Positions 54,451 to 64,000 of a stretch of 64,000 nt of DNA are shown piece by piece. Made by a program: the position numbers and the translations under genes. The DNA lies in contig NW_005179169.1 of the NCBI RefSeq assembly GCF_000350225.1, forward strand, positions 362,328 to 426,327, in the 5' to 3' direction. Origin of the DNA: Chondrus crispus (Eukaryota > Rhodophyta > Florideophyceae > Gigartinales > Gigartinaceae). Positions within the stretch are counted from its first letter, which is position 1. Every line of letters starts with the position of its first letter. The notes under the pieces are model-generated. The model did not search any database, was not told where the DNA came from, and worked only from the letters and a program-made list of their open reading frames with translations.

Positions 54451-56253
54451 GACAGCACTGAATTAATGCATAAAAGTATTGAAGTTTGGACTCAGTGCTG
54501 CTGCTTCTTTTGCTGCAGGGAAAACATATACGGATGACCTGATTTTTTCCGTTCAGTTGCCCAGTACGACATTCTTTCAGCTGAAATGGCATGGACCGTC
54601 TAAGTTCACGACTAGGCCTTGCTCGGGACGAATTGTTACAGTCACTCTTCCAACCGTCTCACCATCTCCTCTGGATCTGATATCTGTGGAACAGCTTTTC
54701 ACATCTCTTCTTGTTTACTCCATTCTTTTCCGAGGAAGAGCGACGGAAGGGTCGTTTTTGAATAGATGAACTTTTTGAACTGATTGTCCTCTTGAATCTA
54801 TCACCAGGTAACTAAGCTCTCTCCTGAACCGGTTTGATATAGCTCTCATTGCGTCCTATGATCTGTACAACCTTAAGAAGAAAACGGAGCGATGTAGATA
54901 TAATTCGTCATATCCTTCTAAACAAAGGACACTCCGACTATATGCATTTACCAGTCTTCTCTTAAAAATGTCCGCGAAGAAGAATCCATAATTCTTCTGG
55001 ACAGTTCAAGACGAGCCTCGCCCTCTAGAGGCCTCGACAATTCGCTCTTACATGCATGGAAGGGAACTTTCAGGTTTAGGGACGAGCGGAACATAAACCC
55101 ATGAGGAGTTACAACTTGTTCAACCTATTTCACGTTGAGTCTTCTCCTGTACGAAGCTGATCTTCTTTTAGCCCTTGTGCCGTTACGTGTCTCAATATCC
55201 TATAATTGTGACTTCGCGTCAAGTAAATATCTTATTCTGAAGAAGAAAAGCTTGACATCGTCACCTTTCTTTGCCTCTTTCGTTCGCTGCTGCTGTTGAA
55301 GGGGTAGATCTGGTTCAGCTCCAGTTTGAAAAGCCATGTTTTGTATGGTGGGTAATTTTCTATTATTTGAAATTCTGCTTTTACGTGCCTTCGCTCTAAA
55401 ATATTCCACTATATCGTTCTCGCTGTGCTCACCAAATTCCTCACCAAATCGAGCAGGAAATGCGATTTAATGTTTGTTCGGGCATCTTCGTCCATTTTGA
55501 GAAGCCCTTCTTCAGCTCTTCGATCACGCACGTCTCTATGAGTTTCACGTAGTACGATTATATTCTTCTCCATTCTTAGATTTAGGTCACCCATCCATCC
55601 TTGGGTGAGCACGAAATCTGGCATAGCTGCTAACATATCTGCAGTACCCTTGCAAGGCATATATACCCAGAATTGCAGATAGCCTTTCAAGGCAAAGATT
55701 GATATCGTGCACCCAGTGCACCGATCGCTCAAGAGAAATAACGTCTCGTCCCCTACTAATGTCTTTCAAAACACGGTTGACACCATGTTCGTGGCTCTCG
55801 TCAGGGAAGGATTGGCGTGTCTTCATGGCAGCAAGGGCTGCACAAATTCTCAATACGACTATACGCACGTCATGTAGCTTCTCCCAACGTTCGTGTTTGT
55901 GTCTAGGATGTGCCCTTCAACTGCATTAAGATGAACCCAACAATAAAAATACCCAGAATCTGTAACACAAATGGCAACGGTACTTGCGTGTCTGGTTTAA
56001 GGTCCAAGGGTTGAAGTCGGTTGACTATTACAAAGTTTCATAGTCGGTTCGAGTCTCAAACTCTCCAATGGGTAAGATTTACACCAGTGAGGGGCCCAAC
56101 CGGGATGCTTTGATGTGTAATTCCCACCACAGCCTGTACGAGCCTGAGGTTTGAATCGCAATTTGATGTCAATTGAACGCCACATTCTTCGTTTTTTGTA
56201 TTGCAGGAGAGGTCACCACTTGCTGCAACTTTATCTCCAGCGAGATAGCGAGT
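54451..56253. other. 1.8 kb without a recognised gene
   Basis: A minus frame at 55409-55732 (RMEKNIIVLRETHRDVRDRR, NIKSHFLLDLVRNLVSTART) and the next at 55200-55409 (Gln-rich LPLQQQQRTKEAKKGDD) may be parts of one decayed gene. A plus frame lies at 54479-54769. None matches a known family. Confidence 0.35.
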
Positions 56254-56868
56254 TGTATCATAAACACCTCCAGACGACTGAGGGTGTATGCACAGTCCGA
56301 CGTAGACCCGTTCGAACGGGAAGACGGGTGAAGCACCAGCCAAAGAGACAGGGAACCGGGCCCTGGTAGCGTGGTAGAGCGGGACGGTCGGGGACGAGCG
56401 TACGCGGGGGCCGATCTACGTGTCGACGCCCCGGAGCAGCGCTGGGTAACGTACCAGCGCTGACGGGCGGAGGCCGATCTAGGCTCGCTCGCGTACGCGT
56501 GTGTCCCCTACCCGCTTAGTCCCGTTTAACGCGCGTCAAGACGAAAGCGCGTTGTTAGAATAAGCTGGATGGACTGAACTTGGCGGTGGGTCGTGGACAA
56601 GTCCGTGCTGGTCCCCCTACACCGCCGCCGGTCCGATCCATATTTAATATACAAGGTATTCTATCATAACACTACAGTAGTGCAGGTCGGCCTGCACTGT
56701 AATACTGTCAGCCATCCGGGCTGACAGTACACGTGTGTGCGCGTGCGCCCTGTACCCGGAGGGTACACGTGGCCATGGGCGGTAGTACTGTAGAGCGTCG
56801 AGCTCTACAGCAGCTGATCTAGTTCTTGATCTAATCTAATTTAATGCCCCAGGGGGGGTTATACTACA
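56254..56868 (+). mobile_element. Solo LTR, family C
   Basis: 615 bp, starts TGTATCATAAACACC, ends GGTTATACTACA; flanking pentamers CGAGT (56249-56253) and GGAGT (56869-56873). Contains hairpin-forming stretches such as the GTGCAGG...CCTGCAC pair near 56683-56701. The reference copy for the two other family C insertions. Confidence 0.87.
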
Positions 56869-56990
56869 GGAGTGAAGTGCGCACGGAGGAGCGTGCGAAG
56901 GCTGGAGGGGAGTTTGAAGAACCTGATTCGAAGTATAGACGTGAGACGGAGCTTGGTAGCTCTGCTAAATTTCAAATGGGCCGCGGACGG

Positions 56991-57087
56991 GTGTGAGGAT
57001 AAAAAGACGGATGATGTCGCCACACCATGCATCTTTTTATCCTCACACACACATTCACCCGTTAACTCCAGAATGAACGGGTGAATG
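56991..57087. repeat. Two consecutive hairpins
   Basis: 17-bp perfect arms 56991-57007 and 57032-57048 (24-nt loop), then 12-bp perfect arms 57052-57063 and 57076-57087 (12-nt loop). Confidence 0.9.
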
Positions 57088-57099
57088 GGTGTGGGAACG

Positions 57100-58840
57100 G
57101 GAAGGGCAGAAAGTACCATTCATTTTTACTGCAAGAAGTGCCACATATCGCATAGAAGGGAGCCGTGAGTGTTTTTGTAAGAGGGGATAGCCGTAAAATG
57201 TCACTCGGAGGCAGTTACATACGAAGATTCGAGCGGACAAAAAGCTTGCCCTCGTGCGTGCGAGAAAGTACGACGTGTTCATAGGTCAATTTGAGACGGA
57301 CAAGCTGCGTTTGGGATTACTGCTGTAAAGTAATTTAGTCAGGGACGGCATTCACGCGCTTATTAACACTGAGGAGCCGAATTGAAACGGTGTTCGGGAC
57401 CGGAGATGATGAAACAAGCTATGGCATTGGCGGACATGGGGATATTTGCGCTGTCATCCGGCGCTAGCGGGGCAGAGCTGGCCGCTGAAAGGGCTGTGAA
57501 AGTTCTTTGAGCAGGAAGAAAAAATCAAAACGACAAGAAGGTTTGGCCAGTACTGCTGACAGTTTTTTACCGATTGAGCCCTAGGAATGTATCGACATCG
57601 ATGCCACGTTTGCTGAGTATGCCTAGCTTGCATCTCTGCGGCAATGAGATGCTCTTCATCGAGCTGCTGATGTTCTCCACATCGCCAATATCGACCTTGA
57701 TACACTTGGTTAATGCACTCTCAATCGTATTCTTTCAGTACTGCCCAATCAACCTAGTATGAAATTCGCGGGCCCAGGCAACTCATTTGTCCTGCTCGCG
57801 GCCTGCATCAAAAGAGCGTATCAGAAACCCGGTTATCTTCCGTCATGCAACACCATTCTTAAAACGCGGCGGGTTTCCGCGAGCATTTCCTTGGCTTTAT
57901 TGAAGCCTGGTCCATCAAAAATTTCCACGCCCGCTTGTGCACCGGCGGATGATTCTTCGGATCGAGAGAGACGGCAGTGGAGGCAGAGCTACGCATGAAG
58001 ACGATAACAAAGAATGCTGCACAGCGCGGCCGCAGACGTCTGGGGTTGATAGACGTATGCCCACAGCGGCGGTATGAGAACGTTGATGTCCGGGTCACGG
58101 ACTTTAGAATGCGTTGCAATACGCGGTGACGTCTTTTAGAGACACTCAATTGGACTGAGAACTTGTCTTTGGATTTTCATTGTGTTTCAACTTCTGGAGA
58201 GTGGGCCGTTCTATCGAAACTAAATATTTCGCTTATTTGTCTGGCCCAGCAAGTCAAAGCAATTCAAAATATGATAAGGAACTGGCCATTGAATGGTCCA
58301 ATGCATTAATGCACAATAATTATTGTGCACACTTGTCGAATATTCATTCCTCATGAAGCTTAGCAAGTAAACTAGCGGCGTCCTGCTGCGACCTCCCACA
58401 GCTCTCCAACATCAAAAGCACCAAATGTCGACCGTGCCTTGTGTTGCAAAAATAATACCATCCTTTCATGCTTCCCTTGCGCGACAAAACAACACATCAC
58501 CGCATCGCCTCAATCGTCGCTTCCTGGCCGGCCTCAACCGCGCCCGTAACAGCATCCAACGCCTCCTCTGCTGTACATTCGCCTCAATCGCCCTCGCTGC
58601 GACCACCGTTATGTCTTTGGCACAAACGTCGTGTGTTCTCTAGCGGCAGACAACTCGCCAGGATCCTCCCGCCTTTGCTGCGCCATTCATACGGGCCTAC
58701 TGCTTGTGTGTGGCACCAAAGGGTGACCAGGAAAGCGAGCTGGTGAGATGTTTTTTTTATTCCTCAGTCACGTGAGAGATGGACTAGCTAAATACGAATT
58801 CTTACTGAAACGCAAAACGAGCAGAGTGGCAGCCGACAGC
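57100..58840. other. 1.7 kb without a recognised gene
   Basis: A minus-strand stretch near 57720-57570 reads ESALTKCIKVDIGDVENISS and LPQRCKLGILSKRGIDVDTF, which is protein-like, but it is not recognised. Other frames are short. Confidence 0.35.
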
Positions 58841-58998
58841 ACACTACAGGCCGGCGACAGTGAAAGGCTGTCGTGAATAAAACCGACAGCATCCGTACAA
58901 TGGGACGTTGCCAAGGACACTGCGCGAGTACCGACAGAAATCACCTCGACACCTGAGGCCTCGGCTGCGTGAAGGCCATGATACGGGACACTCCTCTT

Positions 58999-60370
58999 CT
59001 AAGAAGATGACGTCAGGAAGACCTTGAACGTGCGGCATTCGCCATTTCTCGGTTGGGGAAGTAGAAGAAACTCATCGACCATTGTGGGAATGTCTTCTAG
59101 CATGATACTTAGTGGTTCCCAGGTAGGCTCCTCGTCATCAAAACCCCTCCATCGAGCGCGTAGCTCGTATTGTACACTAGTCTCATTGATTCTCAGATCC
59201 AGTAGTTTCTCCATTGTGTCGTAATAAGTATTTTTGTGCGCTATTGTGTCCAACAAAGTTTCCATGACATCTAACCGGGAATCAGCATAAAAATTGAGTC
59301 AATGAAAATGATCCATTGTGGTAGCCCTCGTGAGAAAATCCTCGACCTGAAAGACTAAGCCTGACTCGGCTCGAACTACGCGCTAGGGGGCCATGCTATT
59401 TCACTCGTAGCTTGTGCCCATCATTGCAAACCCTCTAAGCCACCAAAACGAAGTCCTCGACCTCGAATTTGATGGGTTGTATATTGGGTTTCGCATTGAG
59501 TATCTTGATGACTTCCCCTCTCTTCCTTGTTCGATGCCCTCCTACCTGCTTTTGAATATGATAGACTGCCTTGATGAACGCTTTCACTCGTTTAATTCGA
59601 TGTGCTCTAATAAAATCCATGGATTAAGGCTGACCCTCGAGAGAGGGGAGCAGGGTTAACAACGGGGCGTCAGTTGGCAGCCCTGCAAAGGCAGTAACTG
59701 GATCTTACTGACCAAGTCAGGGTCTAACGGAGTAATTGAGGATCCTCTGAACGAGCTTCAACATAGTTGGCCATTCACTTTCTCGCACTCTGAATTCTGA
59801 AAGGAGATCTCTACGAGCCCTAAGAACTTCTTTGCATATAGTCTAAACCGTCCCGTTCCATTGAGGGCAGTAGGCCGTCGTAAGATGATGATGGGAATGC
59901 AGAGCGCTGTTGGGAGAGTCCATGAGTTGATTCTTGAAATGCGACCCTCAATCCGATACCCAAGTCTTGAGCACCTCAAAAGAGGCGAACCAGCGCATGA
60001 GCACCTCTACTGCGGCAGGAGCGTCTGCACTGTCATACGCTTCTAAAGATAGAGAAGATCAAACCTCATCTTTGAGAATCAAGTCATACTTCTGGCCAGT
60101 TTCGCTGGGTCCCATGTACAAAAGATTCGAACGAGTGACCTCATTGGGTATGTGCGCGTGCAGGGCGTGCCCCATCGGACGCGGAACTCACGGTGTAGCC
60201 AAGCAGTGTAGGCAGGACTTGCAGAACGAAAGCACACCAGAGTCCATGTGGGTCCAGTAGAAATGCCCCTTCATACTGCGAAGGGTTGTGGTGTAGCCAC
60301 GATGACCTCGGCGGCCACATTAGCTCACCGTGACATGGAAAAAACTACTTCCTCTTCACAGATGCATCCG
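58999..60370 (-). mobile_element. Ty3/gypsy (chromovirus-type) fossil, integrase region
   Basis: A broken piece of a gypsy element. Reading from 60370 down: an integrase zinc-finger and core region with integrase-like wording, a GPY-type tail near 59440, and a chromodomain-like end (YELRARWRGFDDEEPTWEPL) at 59170-59110. Reverse transcriptase and LTRs were not found. It carries many disabling changes and looks old. Confidence 0.65.
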
Positions 60371-60659
60371 ATCTGCATTGAGCTGGCGTTCTTACCCACA
60401 TCCCCAAAATGGACCTGGACCTAACATTTGAGGACCAACGCCATCAGCCCTTGGGATTTTTTGTCGGGGTCCTTTACTGGATCTGCTTCACGATAGTCCA
60501 CAACGGAAAATGCAACTTCGCGCCACACCGGCTCCACTTTTCTTGGAATGAATTTCTGAAGCCTGATCTGATTTGCAGCTGCCAAAACGGATATAAAGTG
60601 GACTTTGTGGGAAGGGGAAGACGATAGGTCGGACTCAATTTCGTCTAACTGTCATGTGG

Positions 60660-61650
60660 CAGATAGGTGGGGTAATTACAATGTTGAGACGCCGAGCAAG
60701 TTTTCATAGGCTCCCTCAGGTTTGAGGGACGAAGAAAAAGTAACGCCGGTACAATCGAGCCCCTGCTCCCCCCCAAATTTCCGTCCACCAGTCCCGTCTC
60801 AGAGCGACCAGCACTGCAACCGGAGTGTGTCTTTATTAGGTGTACTGGCAGGACCGCGTAGGTGGGCCAGGAGTCCTCGTAGATGGAGTGGGGGAGGAAG
60901 CAGTACTAAGTCAAGCAGAAATGCTTCGACAGGAATATGAGGACCGAAAGGTCGTCCGCTCGCCTTGTAAGGAATGTGAGAAGTAAATACGGGACAGGCA
61001 GCGAAGATATCTGAAGATGGGGAAGCATGTTTTGAAGTGTCCTGTATACACTCAGGAGGGGACGAATCGAGCTCTTTCAGAATACAGCGCGCTGCAGAAG
61101 AAGAGAAGTTGGTAACACAGTAACACTCGGTCATTTTTGAAGAAAAACGAACCTATCTCGGCAGATTTCCTGCTAGGGAAGAACGGTCGCGTGGATGTAA
61201 GTCCAGAGCGTGCAAACGCCAAAAAAACCTGCACTTCTGGAGAACATTGTCTAGCAGGCATGGCAGTTCACGGCCCTAGACACTACTGCAGCTCTACCAA
61301 TCGCTTTTACGAGGTTCTTACAAATGAAAATGCAATGGTACGCTAGAGGTTACTTCTGCATCCGGTTCGTGATGACGGGACGCAAATTGAATGAGCATTG
61401 TAAATCGGTATTGGATAAAGTGTGGCAAAGACTATCTAGCTCCTTTTCAACCGGCTTCGGAACAATACTTTTTGACGGCTGTAGAGACGCAATCTAAGCT
61501 ACGGTTGTGAACGTTTTGCTACGAACAGAAGATATTGGCATGAGCTGTCGGCGTCGGACTTGCTTCCTCGAGTCAGTTTAAACGTTGCACTAGCGCGGGG
61601 GGACTTCTGGATATATAAAGCTTTTGGAGTCTGTGTTGCTGAAATATAGC
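60660..61650. other. 1 kb without a recognised gene
   Basis: Opposed frames at 60799-61134 (minus) and 61137-61346 (plus) show no known motif. GGACTCAATTTCGTC at 60630 also occurs at 36224, in the unknown gene of the TIR element. Confidence 0.35.
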
Positions 61651-61689
61651 TGGATGGGTCGGATTTGCGCTGTCACGAGTGTTGGCGCA

Positions 61690-63671
61690 TAATAATGTGT
61701 GATCGCTCAAATTTCTCTAATGGAACGGCACCCCTAACTCGTCGGGGTACAGGAACAGGGCCATTTAGCAAACCTAGGAATGCATTATATTGAGTTGTTC
61801 CGTTGGTGCGGGAGGTTCCGGAAACAGTTGTTGGATTACTGCTGAAACAAGAGTGAAGATCGAACTGCTCGCACGAATCAGGAAGGCCATCGATAAATCA
61901 AAAATATGGTTGGTTTGCAAGTGAACACCGAGACAGAACCGCCATTGATTGCCAAGGAGGCACCTGTCGAAGGTGCTGCCAGTATTTGCCGGCTGGGCGG
62001 TAGCTCTCTTTCCCCCTGCTACTGCTCCGGACGTTCATGTTGTGGAGCCCGCCAAGACGCGTTCTGCGTGTACAGAAAGTACGTTTAATGCGGTTTTACG
62101 AGGTCGCGGTATGCTTGTAGAGGGTTTCCAGGCCCCCACTACGTTAGTTACCGGTAGCCTATTAACAACCCAACGGAAAGGCAAAAGCAGGCGTCCTTCA
62201 TTTCTGCGATTGCGTCACGTGAAGTTTCAGACAACTTCAAAGAGAATCACAGGGTCTTTAGGATGTTGCAGCGATTTCGCTGTGTAATACATTCAGATTA
62301 CGCCAATGTTTCGGAAGTCGCCCTGAAGACGATTGGAGTGGGCCTCTAATTGCGAAGTGTGCTGTTGACAGCATCCCTGACGTCGGAGAGAGATAATCAA
62401 GTAATACCAAAGATTACACGATGGCATAATTGACCTTTGGATGCTTCCATCAAGGTGCGCTTGCTCGAATAAATTCACTTCACAGCGCACCTTGTTGACC
62501 ACTAGCGCTGTCCAAAAGATGCCAATCCGTAATTGCATCGGTTTCGATATACCTCATTCAACACTTTGTCAGGCAGTGAAACCGGCACACGACACATGGA
62601 TAGGCGAGTGGAACTCGCAATACCGGGCTCCGCGATCGCAAGACCAACTTAAGATCATCCTGGAGCAGTAAATGCAGATATCAGGAGAGTAGAATAAAGA
62701 GAAAATGACGCCGGAAATAAGGAGGTGTTCAAAGGGTTTAGGAAAACGTCGCCGGTGAACTGGAAGTCTCAAGCGGTTCGCCGTGAGTTCGAAAAACTCG
62801 GGAGAGTTCACAATGAGAAAACGTTCTGTACCGCATTTCCCTTGCGCTGCAGAAAAAACTTCAGCATGCTCGTTTCGAAACACAACTACAACTGTATCAG
62901 CACAAGATGGCAAAGGTTATCATAACAAAACTCAGGTTCGCGTTGGAGCCCTTGCTTCAGTTCAAGGACATTGACGAACCATTTGTGCATCATTATCTCA
63001 GCCTTGTTCTCGATCCGTAATTCAAGACTTTGAGGAACCCATTCTTGAAAATGCACAAAAAATGTTCAGGCAGGCAGAGAACTGACCAAGCGGTGTGATT
63101 GTGAAGTAACTATTCCTCTTTTATTGAAGTTGAAGGAATTTTCAGAGACACCTGAAGTACAGCCTGCAAGCTCTTCTGTATTTCCAGTGTAGTAAATACG
63201 TCACCAACTTCTGCTGTCGATTCTGCAAACGCTGCTCACAGCAATGAAGAGAGTATTGATTGGTTTACAGAGGAAGTGACGGAGTCTGACCATGAAAGAG
63301 AGAAGCGTTTCATTACCTCTGAGCTATCAAGGTTTCGAAAAGAGCCTTTTTCTTCGTCCCAGATATACAAGCAGAAATGGCTAGCTTTGAAAAGGGACGC
63401 GTTCCCGACCGTTATTAGATTGGCACAGCATATACTGGGAATCCCTCCTTCCCAGATAGACAATGAGAGGATTTTTACCAGCGCAGGAAGAACAGGAACT
63501 CCTAGGCCGAATAGCATTACTACCAGTCAAATTAATGATTTGTTCAACATTTCGAAGAACTATCCGCAGGCTCATATGGTTCATTCTATCTCTGAAGGTG
63601 TTGGTCTTGAAGAGGTTAGTGATTATATTGTCTCTATTGAAGTGCGAGAGAGTGACTCTCCATCAGAATAA
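61690..63671 (+). pseudogene. hAT transposase remnant
   Basis: A BED-finger-like start is suggested near 61695-61790 (SNFSNGTAPLTRRGTGTGPF). The middle is decayed; KLRFALEPLLQFKDIDEPFV and HHYLSLVLDP are readable near 62930-63020. The C-terminal dimerisation domain is clear in the frame 63276-63671: WLALKRDAFPTVIRLAQHIL, then GIPPSQIDNERIFTSAGRTG, the hAT signature with its ERIFS-like core. Several stops and frame changes separate the parts, so it is not active. The remaining 330 bp to the window end hold no recognised gene. Confidence 0.72.
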
Positions 63672-64000
63672 AGTTTTCTCTACGCGTTGTTAAAACAGGT
63701 ACCCTTGCAATGGAAATTATTGGCAGGTATTAAAAGCTCCTACCGAGCTACCACTGAGGTCAGGTTTGCAACGTTCCCAGTGATAGCTATCGGAAATTGT
63801 TTGAGCAGTGAGTGGCGTCCGCCCACAAATTAAACATGTGTGAATCAGTGAAAAGAACCAAACTCCGATCGTTATCCTCTTGCCCTGCAGTGGCTCTTTG
63901 ATTGGATTTTAGCTCACGCACCTGGTAGCAGCAGCGAAAATGGAACACGCGTCAATTACATCACAGCAAATTTTCTTAACAGATGGGGCCACGTGAAGAA

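Overview
This window looks like nuclear DNA of a red alga, probably a florideophyte of the Chondrus type. That is an inference. The support is two long single-exon host genes (a PH/X/Y/C2 phospholipase C and a two-domain X-Pro aminopeptidase), a starch-binding CBM25 gene at the left edge, GC-rich host genes set among AT-richer transposons, and YR-type and copia-type retroelement families with many solo LTRs. No database search, splice prediction or alignment software was used; family names come from motifs read by eye.

Layout. 0-6.7 kb is the only clearly live host block: a partial tandem-CBM25 gene on the minus strand, a phosphoinositide-specific phospholipase C on the plus strand and a convergent X-Pro aminopeptidase. 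From 7 to 16.3 kb host remnants alternate with DNA transposons: a Myb/SANT-like gene split by a complete pogo-type element (TA target duplication), a host pseudogene with a CxxC...CxxC motif, a Crypton-like tyrosine recombinase bracketed by palindromes, a chimera of phosphoglucomutase and NOL10 fragments, and a Harbinger transposase remnant. 16.5-21 kb holds a DIRS-like fossil cut by a solo LTR. 22.1-24.1 kb is a Harbinger element with convergent transposase and SANT genes, followed by a 26-bp minisatellite.

25.6-39.5 kb is one broken Ty1/copia element about 5.7 kb long, swollen to 13.9 kb by four later insertions (two solo LTRs, a pogo/Tigger element, and a third solo LTR that itself carries a 3.5-kb TIR element holding SINE copies). 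39.5-64 kb is a graveyard of DNA transposons (pogo fragments, a Harbinger gene cut by a solo LTR, a KDZ/Plavaka-like transposase, a hAT), a Ty3/gypsy fossil, another solo LTR, degenerate ankyrin and SANT-like genes, and long stretches where nothing was recognised.

Common themes. (1) Five solo LTRs with readable target duplications record order of insertion. (2) GC-rich host gene fragments recur inside or next to transposons. (3) Spacer-free inverted duplications with 23-30 nt arms occur three times, which suggests snap-back replication errors. (4) The tyrosine recombinase gene lies between two palindrome clusters that share short motifs, possible recombination sites.
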